From the NCBI GenBank assembly GCA_001920875.1, contig MNKP01000054.1, positions 1 to 52,193 on the forward strand: 52,193 nt of DNA, given 5' to 3'. The stretch's first letter is position 1; the number at the start of each line of letters is the position of its first letter. The notes beneath the pieces are model-generated. The model saw only the letters and a program-made list of their open reading frames with translations, did not search any database and had not been told where the DNA came from. This document shows, piece after piece, positions 1 to 7,942 of the stretch. Origin of the DNA: Acidobacteria bacterium 13_1_20CM_2_55_15. Lineage in GTDB: Bacteria > Acidobacteriota > Terriglobia > 20CM-2-55-15. The position numbers and the translations under genes are program-made.

Positions 1-216
1 AGGCGTGATCACAATCGGGAGTCTCGCATGAACATTAAACCGGCAGAAGACGTAGCTGGGAAACAGCGGAAGCGACAACGATTTTACGCGGTCCGACCAC
101 TTCCGCTTGGAAATATAGGTTGGGAGAAACGTTTCATATCCCTTAGATTCTAGTTGCGTGGTTACATATTTCTCAAACCGGGGCTTCACCTGCAACGCAT
201 ACCAGTGGTTATTCAT
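1..216 (-). CDS. NusG/RfaH-like transcription (anti)termination factor, N-terminal part, truncated by window edge
   Basis: Manual minus-strand translation from ATG at 216: MNNHWYALQVKPRFEKYVTTQLESKGYETFLPTYISKRKWSDRVKSLSLPLFPSYVFCRFNVHARLPIVITP...; matches the NGN-domain pattern (WYAL...P..E..V...L...G...FLP......W.DR......PLFP.YVF.RF). No stop inside window, so not in ORF track. Confidence 0.85.
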   Translation of the reverse strand, partial: MNNHWYALQVKPRFEKYVTTQLESKGYETFLPTYISKRKWSDRVKSLSLPLFPSYVFCRFNVHARLPIVITP

Positions 217-354
217 CCTGATCTCCAGCCTGCCTATGATAAGTCTTTCCCAACAGCCAAATCCGTTCGGGAATTTTTGGGGGACTTTTCTATTCTCGCG
301 TCTGATACGCTTCTGTCAAGTTATTTTACGGATTGTCACCGAATCAGGGGCCTT

Positions 355-621
355 TTAGCTGGTGGCTGCCTGTGCGGCCACCGGAGGAGCAGGGCTGATG
401 TCTTCCTCGCGCCCGAATACGGGCTGACGATTCAGATTCCACTGGCTTCGGCGTCCTCCGTACAATCGAATCTGAAATTTGCGGTTTATTGCCGCTACGG
501 CGCTGCGGCTGCAATTCATCCGATCCGCAATTTCCGGAAGGCTCATTTCGCTTTCGCGTAGCAGCATTATAATGCGCTTGAGCTCATCATCGGAAAAATA
601 CCTACCCTGCGACCTGACCAT
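355..621 (-). CDS. Small helix-turn-helix protein (paralog of 2497..2727)
   Basis: 88 aa; HTH-like 'LPEIADRMNCSRSAVAAINRKFQIRLYGGRRSQW'; AGGAGG Shine-Dalgarno upstream of ATG. Confidence 0.7.
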   Translation of the reverse strand: MVRSQGRYFSDDELKRIIMLLRESEMSLPEIADRMNCSRSAVAAINRKFQIRLYGGRRSQWNLNRQPVFGREEDISPAPPVAAQAATS

Positions 622-1046
622 TAAGGACCTCCTGTGGCGCTTGAACGCACCTATTGACGGGCTTTAATCGAAAATATTTTTGGCGGAGAAAAAGATTAGA
701 AACCGGAGAAGGCTACCGCACCGACAGTCCCTACAAGAACGGCCTCGTCGGAATTTTGGAACACCCATCTTTGATTATCATCGCGATGGTCCCTTGTCAA
801 CACATAATTTTGCAAAACAGATTTGGACTCGGCACGGATATGCGACCCGAAAAGCCGGCACGCTTCGCACTAAGAGATTTTCTCTCAAAATTCATGCAGC
901 TTGCGGTTGACATGGCGACATCCGCGTGAATGATATCTTGAGGAATAGAATCCGGCAAATTGGCGAGTACGTTCACAGATCGGCTTGGCCAGCTGCGACT
1001 TCAACTTTCATTCCGCTGAAGGATCGGCTAAGTAACAAAGGGCACC

Positions 1047-1670
1047 ATGTCACGAACACACATCGTGTCGCCCACAGAACTACGACTTCGGCAGTTTCTG
1101 AAGACTAAGCCGCGCGTTGCACCCCCAGTGATTGCAACTCTGCTCAGGCTGGATGAGTGGACCAGATCCATACATGCCGGGGAAGCTGAGAGTCCGTTAC
1201 GACGTAAGCTGATCGCACGTGCAAGTGCTCCCGATCCGATTCGACAAATCGCAGAAAATCTAATCGAACACGCGAGCGGAATTGAGCGCGATTTATTGTT
1301 GAAATCGGTGCAAGAAGTTCTCTTCTACTCTGTTAATTTTGAAACCGACCTCAACGTGGCGCAAACCAAAACGCGATTAAAGCAATTCTTGGATCACGAA
1401 AAGATATCGACTTTTATCCGGCAGTTTTTGTCTTTCTACTTCTTCAACTATGTCTGGTACCACACCGGTGAGTCCTTTCGAGCCTGGGCTCTGACGTCTC
1501 AGGTCTTCGAAAAGGAAATGGAAAACGTCGAAAAGATCTGCGAGAAAATCGTCGCATCAGCTTTCAAGTCACACGAACGAGAGGAACCTGTTCTGGATCG
1601 AAACGCGGCGAAGGAATTGATTCACAATGTCGAACAACGGCTCCGGGGCCTTGACGCTCGCGAAGGATGA
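1047..1670 (+). CDS. Hypothetical protein, 207 aa
   Basis: Long ORF with ATG start; coding-like composition; no family recognised. Confidence 0.6.
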   Translation: MSRTHIVSPTELRLRQFLKTKPRVAPPVIATLLRLDEWTRSIHAGEAESPLRRKLIARASAPDPIRQIAENLIEHASGIERDLLLKSVQEVLFYSVNFETDLNVAQTKTRLKQFLDHEKISTFIRQFLSFYFFNYVWYHTGESFRAWALTSQVFEKEMENVEKICEKIVASAFKSHEREEPVLDRNAAKELIHNVEQRLRGLDAREG

Positions 1671-1750
1671 CCCATTTGGGATCCGACTCGAGCTCGGCCG
1701 AACGGAGTCATTTCTCGCAAGTGCCAGAGTTCCGTCGAGGATAAGTTGGA

Positions 1751-1972
1751 TTACGAGGGATCATCATCCTTATCCGCGTCCCTCTTCATCTCGAATTCTC
1801 GGCACAATCCGAAGCGAAACGTTTCTGAACGGCAGTTAATGAACTCAACGACGTACTCCTGAAAATCCTGCACAGACATCGTACGCGGCAATACCCGTTG
1901 AACGCGCGCTGTTCCCGAGCGAAGTGCATTATTGTTTTTGATACGGACAACGTCTCCGACGTTGAATGGCAT
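1751..1972 (-). CDS. Small hypothetical protein, possible KOW/SH3-like fold
   Basis: 73 aa; 'FNVGDVVRIKNNNALRSGTARVQRVLP...YVVEF' resembles small beta-barrel KOW/SH3-like proteins. Confidence 0.5.
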   Translation of the reverse strand: MPFNVGDVVRIKNNNALRSGTARVQRVLPRTMSVQDFQEYVVEFINCRSETFRFGLCREFEMKRDADKDDDPS

Positions 1973-2040
1973 TGAATCTCGTCCTCCTTAGTCGTCATTA
2001 CAGGATTCGCATGTTTTTTTGTAAATCGTTTTTTCGTCCT

Positions 2041-2076
2041 AACGGGCTAGTTTTTACCCCAAAAACGGAACCCGTT
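2041..2076. promoter_or_regulatory. Nested inverted repeat / hairpin between divergent genes
   Basis: AACGGG-cta-GTTTTT-acccc-AAAAAC-ggaa-CCCGTT: two consecutive 6-bp stems around a 5-nt loop. Confidence 0.5.
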
Positions 2077-2210
2077 TACACGGTGGCGAACAGTAGGGTT
2101 CTGGGCCGCAACGCCTGTAACCTCCAGATAAAGAATGATGTTAGCCACGTAAGCTCAACGGCGTACCGGCTTGGAGCGGGAATTGCAGTAAGAGGAACCG
2201 AGGGACTCAT

Positions 2211-2510
2211 ATGAACCAGAACTTCCCGTTCGACAGCCCGGCAAAACCCGAGGCCGCAATGAAGTTGTTCACTGTTCCCCTACAAGAGACGAACGTTGTG
2301 CTTGTCGATGGCCGAACGCTCATTGAAGCGGAGTCTTTGATTTCAGGTTGCGAGCACTGCAATAGAGACGCCGAGATTTCTTTTGATTACGTTTTGGATG
2401 AGCTGACGGGTTGCGATCCCACTCGAACCGAGTACCTGATGTATCGGGCGGGCCGGTGCCCGAACTGCCGTTCCGAGGTCACCGAGAAGACATTAATCAC
2501 TCCCGAGTAG
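2211..2510 (+). CDS. Small zinc-ribbon-like hypothetical protein
   Basis: 99 aa with paired cysteines 'CEHCNRDAE...CPNCRSEV'; ATG start. Confidence 0.6.
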   Translation: MNQNFPFDSPAKPEAAMKLFTVPLQETNVVLVDGRTLIEAESLISGCEHCNRDAEISFDYVLDELTGCDPTRTEYLMYRAGRCPNCRSEVTEKTLITPE

Positions 2511-2727
2511 TCATTCTTCGATCAGTCCCTTCGGTTCCACTCGTGTACCACGTGCTGCGGCGACCGCGATAATCGCGAACCTGGTATTTGCGATTGATCG
2601 TGACAACGACGCTCCGGCTACACCCCATGCGTTCCGCGATTGCAGCGATCGCTAAATCTGTCGAGCGGAGCAAATCGACTATCGACTCGATCTCACTCTT
2701 ATCGAGACTACGCCCTTGTCGGGCCAC
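2497..2727 (-). CDS. Small helix-turn-helix protein (paralog of 355..621)
   Basis: 76 aa from GTG; 'IAAIAERMGCSRSVVVTINRKYQVRDYRGRRSTW'; AGGAGG upstream. Confidence 0.65.
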   Translation of the reverse strand: MARQGRSLDKSEIESIVDLLRSTDLAIAAIAERMGCSRSVVVTINRKYQVRDYRGRRSTWYTSGTEGTDRRMTTRE

Positions 2728-2833
2728 AACGGCCTCCTGTTGAATACTTCCGACTTATCGGAACAATCGGCCTGCGGCTTTAATAAGAAATGTGGAGTAC
2801 CGATGAATTCCCGATGGGGTGAAGGCTCAAAAA

Positions 2834-2913
2834 GGTGAGGGTATCAGGATGGGAGAAGACCTGTGGCCCTCACCCGGGGCTTCGCGCCGTCCTCTCCCAG
2901 AGCCAGAGGGTCA
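2834..2913. repeat. CCCTCTCC-family palindromic element, overlapping the mqnE 3' end
   Basis: Minus-strand 'ccctctggctctgggagaggacggcgcgaagccccgggtgaggg' closely matches 43728.. 'ccctctccctctgggagaggagcgcggcgaagccgcgggtgaggg'. Confidence 0.7.
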
Positions 2914-3962
2914 TAAAGCGTGTCGCGCTCAACGGGTATGCGGCCGGCATCTCGAATGAGTTTTTCTATTTGCGCTCGAGTTAACCCAGGAGTTGTCGGC
3001 GTTCCGGCGCCGTGAATGATTCTTTCTTCAATAATCGTGCCATCGAGATCGTCTGCGCCAAAACGCAAAGCAATTTGCGCCAGCGCAGGCGTCAGCGTCA
3101 CCCAATAGGCCTTGATATGCGGAAAGTTATCGAGCATGAGGCGGGAGACCGCAATCGTTTTCAGATCGTCCATGCCGGTTGTCGTGGGTAAGTGAGCATA
3201 GACTGTATGTTCCGGGTGAAAGGCGAGCGGGATAAAACAGTTGAAACCACCAGTCTCGTCCTGCAATTCCCGCAACCGGATCATATGATCGACACGTTCC
3301 TCCAGCGTCTCGATGTGGCCGTACAACATCGTCGCGTTCGAGCGAATACCCATTCGATGCACCGTCCGCGCGACCTCGAGCCATCGCGCGCCCGAAATTT
3401 TGTGCCCGGCAATCAATGGACGCGCTCGTTCGGCAAAGATTTCGGCTCCGCCGCCGGGACAGCTTCCCAGACCCGCCTCGCGTAGTTGATTGATGACCCA
3501 TTCGAGCGGCTTGCGTGTGATCTTGGTGAAGAAATCGATCTCGACCATCGTGAAGGCTTTGAGGTGGACAGACGGAAATCGGCTCTTGAGGCCGCGAAGC
3601 AAGTCCAGATAGTAGCCAAATGGCAGATGAGGATTTAATCCACCTACGATATGAAACTCGGTCAATGCATCCGAGTGTTCCTTCTCGGCAAGCCGAAACA
3701 CTTGCTCGAGCAGCATCGTATAGCCGCCGTCCTCTCCAGGCCTGCGAGCATAAGCACCCTGGCAAAGTTGGCAGTCGATGACACAAACGTTCGTGTAATT
3801 GATATGCCGGTTGACGTTGTAGTAAGTGAAATTCTCGTTCAGCCTCTCGCGGACGTGATTCGCTAGACGGCCCACGGCTACAATATCGTTCATGCGATAC
3901 ACTTCGACGCCGTCATCAAATGACAGACGCTCACCACGATAGACTTTCTCTGCAATCGACAT
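2844..3962 (-). CDS. mqnE: Aminofutalosine synthase (radical SAM, futalosine menaquinone pathway)
   Basis: 372 aa; 'INYTNVCVIDCQLCQ' CX3CX2C radical-SAM motif and 'FHIVGGLNPHLPF..Y..LLR' typical of MqnE/MqnC. Confidence 0.88.
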   Translation of the reverse strand: MSIAEKVYRGERLSFDDGVEVYRMNDIVAVGRLANHVRERLNENFTYYNVNRHINYTNVCVIDCQLCQGAYARRPGEDGGYTMLLEQVFRLAEKEHSDALTEFHIVGGLNPHLPFGYYLDLLRGLKSRFPSVHLKAFTMVEIDFFTKITRKPLEWVINQLREAGLGSCPGGGAEIFAERARPLIAGHKISGARWLEVARTVHRMGIRSNATMLYGHIETLEERVDHMIRLRELQDETGGFNCFIPLAFHPEHTVYAHLPTTTGMDDLKTIAVSRLMLDNFPHIKAYWVTLTPALAQIALRFGADDLDGTIIEERIIHGAGTPTTPGLTRAQIEKLIRDAGRIPVERDTLYDPLALGEDGAKPRVRATGLLPS

Positions 3963-4054
3963 TGGCCGAATTATACATTCAGAACGAACTGCGACGCGGC
4001 AGAAGAAAATAGCCCCGAAGCCTTGGCTATTTTCTCACGCCACTTTGCGGCTCA

Positions 4055-5140
4055 TTAGTTGCTCTCGAATCGTGAAGGGGAGTAAGGCTCGAGATCGACG
4101 CGAGGTTTATGGCCTTCGATCAGATCCGCAACAATTGTCGCAGTAATCGGGGCAAGCAGTACTCCGTTGCGATAATGTCCCGTGGCGTAATACACGCCGT
4201 GGACCGCGGTCGAACCTAAGATCGGAAACTCATCCGGCGTGGCGGGACGTAAACCGGTCCACGTTTCCACAATCGGATATGAACCCAGATAAGAAGAGAT
4301 CGCCTGGGCGTCCATCAACAATCGGCCCAGCCCTGCTGGCGTTACAGACGAATCGAATCCCGCATCCTCGTTGGTAGCGCCAACGATAAGTTCACCGGTC
4401 GGCCGCGGAACCAAATAGGAATGGCCCCATCGAATCATGCGGCGGAATGCGCCCGGCGCCATGGCGAGCGAGAGAATCTGTCCTTTCCGCGGGGAGAGCG
4501 GAATACGTGGGTTGAGCCCGTTGAGCTCGGCGCTCCAGACGCCGGAAGCGATGACGATTGACGCCGCCTGCATCGTCATGTGTCCGAAATGGACCGTATT
4601 GGGGGAAACTGCATCGACATGTACTCCGGTGCGGATTTCTACACCACGCACGAAACATGATTCCCGAATCGCATTCAACAACCGGCGCGGTGCGACCGAT
4701 CGCTCGCCCGGCATAAAAAGCGCGTGAATTACCGGCACGGTAACGAGCGGTTCCATTTTCCTCACTTCGCCCGGCGGCAGCAGTTCAACTTCGAAGCCTG
4801 CCTGGTGCTGCCACTCATACCGCCGAAGGAGGGTTGCAGCCGATTCTTCCGAGGAAGCGAGCGACAGCAAACCTTCTTTCGAATAGGCCACATCCAAACT
4901 CGATTCTTGTTGAAGTTCCTCCACGAACCGGTCATACATCGCGAGGCTGGTCCGGCAAAGTTGGAAAAATGGTCCTTGATCGTCCGCCTCGCTGAGCGGT
5001 GTCAACATACCAGCAGCCGCGTGGGATGTTCCCTGCCCTGTGGGGCCACGATCCAAAAGCAGCACGGATTTGCTGCTGGCGAGCTCGCGTGCGATAGAAA
5101 GCCCGATGACACCGCCGCCAATCACGATCACGTCATGCAT
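4055..5140 (-). CDS. thiO: Glycine oxidase ThiO-type FAD-dependent oxidoreductase
   Basis: 'MHDVIVIGGGVIGLSIARELA' dinucleotide-binding fold, 'GLRPATPDEFPILG', C-terminal 'YYATGHYRNGVLLAPITA'; start adjusted to internal ATG at 5140. Confidence 0.85.
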   Translation of the reverse strand: MHDVIVIGGGVIGLSIARELASSKSVLLLDRGPTGQGTSHAAAGMLTPLSEADDQGPFFQLCRTSLAMYDRFVEELQQESSLDVAYSKEGLLSLASSEESAATLLRRYEWQHQAGFEVELLPPGEVRKMEPLVTVPVIHALFMPGERSVAPRRLLNAIRESCFVRGVEIRTGVHVDAVSPNTVHFGHMTMQAASIVIASGVWSAELNGLNPRIPLSPRKGQILSLAMAPGAFRRMIRWGHSYLVPRPTGELIVGATNEDAGFDSSVTPAGLGRLLMDAQAISSYLGSYPIVETWTGLRPATPDEFPILGSTAVHGVYYATGHYRNGVLLAPITATIVADLIEGHKPRVDLEPYSPSRFESN

Positions 5141-5162
5141 AATTCGGAGTCGGACGGGGGTA

Positions 5163-5216
5163 AATTCGGGGACGCACCCCCAATTCAGCGGCAAATTCGG
5201 GGTGCGTCCCCGAATT
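5163..5216. repeat. Pair of inverted REP-like palindromes
   Basis: AATTCGGGGACGCACCCC (5163-5180) is the exact reverse complement of GGGGTGCGTCCCCGAATT (5199-5216); 5194-5216 is itself AATTCGGGG-TGCGT-CCCCGAATT. Confidence 0.85.
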
Positions 5217-5266
5217 CCCCCACCCGTCTGAGCCCGAATTTTACCTGTGTTAGTCTAGAGCTTTGC

Positions 5267-5947
5267 ATGATTCGCGCGCTGATCTTCGATTTCAACGGAG
5301 TCCTCGCTAATGACGATCCGATTCACATGGAAGCCTTCAGAGAGGTGGCAAAACTGGAAGGATTGTCGTTCACGGACGAGGAGTATCTCGACACGTATCT
5401 GCCTCTGAACGATCGGGATTGTTTCAAAACTCTGTTCGCAACACACGCGCGGCCTTTGACCGACAGCAAGCTCGATGATCTAATCCGGCGTAAAAGCCTT
5501 TACTATTTCCAAGCGATCGCCGATAAAACCGTATTGTTCTCTGAAGCGGCAGCGGCGGTAAAGGCCGCAGCCCTGCGGTGTCCGCTGGCAATCGCGTCCG
5601 GTGCGCGCGCTGAAGAAATCCGGCATATTTTGATGCACGGCGGGCTTCAAGGCTGCTTCAGCGCGATTATCGCAGCCGAAGATGTCCAGTTTGGAAAGCC
5701 TCATCCCGAGCCATTTCTGCGCGCCCATGAGAGACTAAGCGAAAGAGATCACTCATTGGGACTCTCGGATTGCGTGGCCGTTGAAGATTCTGTGGGCGGA
5801 ATCCAATCCGCGCACCGGGCAGGCATGCGATGTCTTGCGATTGCGCACTCATACGGTCCTGAGCGGCTTCGAAGCGCGGGTCCGGAATGGGTGATTGATT
5901 CCATTGCCGATTTTGTATCCTGGCTGGAGAAGGAAGTTTCGAAGTGA
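5267..5947 (+). CDS. HAD-superfamily hydrolase (beta-phosphoglucomutase-like)
   Basis: 'MIRALIFDFNGVLANDD', 'LAIASGA', 'KPHPEPFL', 'VAVEDSVGGIQSAHRAGMRCLAI'; start at ATG 5267 rather than 4724. Confidence 0.85.
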   Translation: MIRALIFDFNGVLANDDPIHMEAFREVAKLEGLSFTDEEYLDTYLPLNDRDCFKTLFATHARPLTDSKLDDLIRRKSLYYFQAIADKTVLFSEAAAAVKAAALRCPLAIASGARAEEIRHILMHGGLQGCFSAIIAAEDVQFGKPHPEPFLRAHERLSERDHSLGLSDCVAVEDSVGGIQSAHRAGMRCLAIAHSYGPERLRSAGPEWVIDSIADFVSWLEKEVSK

Positions 5948-6777
5948 GCACGCGGTCGCGACAGACGTTCCAACAACTCGTGACTCTGCCCGACAGCGCC
6001 ATCCCCTTGGCTGAAGCGGCGCTGATTTTGGCTTGTGAGGAATATCCGCAAATCGAGATCAGTCCCTATCTGGACATGCTAGACAATATAGCCGGTATCG
6101 CGCAGCAAAGGTTCGATCCGGCCGATTCGCCGGTTGAGCGGGTAGGAAAAATCAACACTGTATTGTTTGAAACTTTCGGGTTTCGCGGAGCAACCGAGGA
6201 CTATTACGATCCGCGAAACAGCTTCTTCAACGACGTGCTGGATCGCCGCGTCGGTATTCCTATCACCCTGTCCGCGGTTTATATGGAGGTTTCGCGACGC
6301 CTCAATTTTCCTATCGTCGGCGTGGGAATGCCCGGCCACTTCATTGTGAAATACTCGGACCGGCAGGAAGAATTTTTTCTCGATCCGTTCAACCGGGGCG
6401 AGATCTTGACGCGTGACGACTGCCGCAATCGACTCTTTGAGCGATACGGCAACTCCATTGAGTTCAACGAACGTCTTCTCTCGCGCGTGACCAACCGGCA
6501 AATTCTCTGGCGTATGCTCAACAACCTGAAAGAGATTTATTTGAAAGCCTATGCGTTCGACAAAGGGCTCGCAATTGTAGACATGATGCTGATGGTGGAC
6601 CCAGAAGAAATCCCTCAATTTCGCGACCGCGGCCTGCTTCGTCTTCAGCTTCGGCAATTTGCCGGAGCCGTTCGCGATCTCGAACATTACCTGCGTCATT
6701 CGGCTGGAGCGAACGACCGCGAAGAAATCGAAAATCATCTCAAAGACCTCCGGCGCATTCGCGCAATGATGAACTGA
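5944..6777 (+). CDS. SirB1 family protein (transglutaminase-like core with TPR)
   Basis: 'DPRNSFFNDVLDRRVGIPITLSAVYMEVSRRLNFPIVGVGMPGHFIVKY'; GTG start overlapping previous stop. Confidence 0.85.
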   Translation: MSTRSRQTFQQLVTLPDSAIPLAEAALILACEEYPQIEISPYLDMLDNIAGIAQQRFDPADSPVERVGKINTVLFETFGFRGATEDYYDPRNSFFNDVLDRRVGIPITLSAVYMEVSRRLNFPIVGVGMPGHFIVKYSDRQEEFFLDPFNRGEILTRDDCRNRLFERYGNSIEFNERLLSRVTNRQILWRMLNNLKEIYLKAYAFDKGLAIVDMMLMVDPEEIPQFRDRGLLRLQLRQFAGAVRDLEHYLRHSAGANDREEIENHLKDLRRIRAMMN

Positions 6778-6793
6778 GGTATTCTGTTCGCTT

Positions 6794-7942
6794 ATGCGTG
6801 AGCGGATTGGCGACGCCAGGCGCGTTGTCGTTAAGCTTGGCTCGAACTTGTTTTTCAACGAAGCGGGTGTGATCGCCCTTGGCCGTATTTTTTTGTTTAT
6901 TGAAGAAATTGGGGCCGCCAGGTTGGCTGGACGGCAGATGATTGTTGTCTCTTCTGGGGCGGTCGCGCTCGGCGCCGACGCTTTGAAGATGAAATCATCG
7001 ACAGCGTCGCTCCGACAAAAACAAGCGTTTGCTGCCGTCGGTCAAAGCCGCCTGATGAATTTGTACGAGCAGGGGTTTGCGAAGTACGGGCTAACCCCCG
7101 CTCAAGTTCTTCTCACCGAGGACGATTTTGCAAGCCGTAAGCGCTATCTGAATCTACGGCACACGTTGATGACACTGCTGGAGATGGGCGTGATTCCCGT
7201 CATCAACGAAAACGATACGGTCTCGACGAGCGAGCTGGAAATCACGGATCGCAGCCGCAGTTTCGGTGACAACGACAAGCTCAGCGCCTTAGTGATGAGC
7301 AAACTCGAAGCCACGCTGTTGGTCTTGCTCTCTGATGTGGACGGCCTTTTCACGGAGGATCCTCGCGAGAATCCGGATGCTCAATTCATCCGCGAAGTCC
7401 GAGCAATCACCGCCGATATTGAAGCACTCGCCGGCCGCAAATCGGGCCGGGGACGCGGAGGCATGGAAACCAAACTTCAAGCGGCGCGTATCGCGATCAA
7501 TTCGGGCGGAATGGCCATTATCGCCAACGGTTTGAAACCTCACATTCTCACCCGGGTTCTAGCAGGTGAAGAAGAAGGCACGTTGTTTGTCGGAAAGGCA
7601 GGATCACTCGGGGAGAAGCGCCGGTGGATTGCGTTTGCTTCGTCCGTCTCCGGACGGATCCACATTAACGAGGGTGCGCTGGATGCGATCACAAAGAAGA
7701 ATGCAAGCCTCCTCTATGCAGGCATCACCCGTATAGAAAATCAATTCGCAAACGGCGACGTCGTGGCCATCATCGGTCCGAATGGCGAAGAGGTCGCCCG
7801 CGGCATCGTAAATTATTCGAGCGACGACGCATCCAAACTGATCGGTAAACATTCCGATGATATCGCACGGCTCGCGACGTCGAAAAACTACGATGCTTTC
7901 ATTACACGGAACAACCTCGCATTTCTGACGGAATACCGATGA
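6794..7942 (+). CDS. proB: Glutamate 5-kinase
   Basis: Amino-acid kinase 'VVKLGSNLFF', 'IPVINENDTVSTSEL...FGDNDKLSALV', C-terminal PUA domain. Confidence 0.95.
   Translation: MRERIGDARRVVVKLGSNLFFNEAGVIALGRIFLFIEEIGAARLAGRQMIVVSSGAVALGADALKMKSSTASLRQKQAFAAVGQSRLMNLYEQGFAKYGLTPAQVLLTEDDFASRKRYLNLRHTLMTLLEMGVIPVINENDTVSTSELEITDRSRSFGDNDKLSALVMSKLEATLLVLLSDVDGLFTEDPRENPDAQFIREVRAITADIEALAGRKSGRGRGGMETKLQAARIAINSGGMAIIANGLKPHILTRVLAGEEEGTLFVGKAGSLGEKRRWIAFASSVSGRIHINEGALDAITKKNASLLYAGITRIENQFANGDVVAIIGPNGEEVARGIVNYSSDDASKLIGKHSDDIARLATSKNYDAFITRNNLAFLTEYR

Noticed and set aside
28-156. Plus-strand 42-codon ORF MNIKPAEDVAGKQ...
   Set aside because: Antisense to the clear NusG-like reading frame on the minus strand.
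154-561. Plus-strand ORFs 154..561 and 158..358
   Set aside because: Antisense to the HTH gene and the NusG-like gene; no protein-like pattern.
654-929. ORFs 654..929 and 680..910
   Set aside because: No convincing start context or protein-like pattern; region looks non-coding.
4724-5266. N-terminal extension of the 407-aa ORF 4724..5947
   Set aside because: Antisense to thiO and crosses the REP-like palindromes; the HAD protein starts naturally at ATG 5267.
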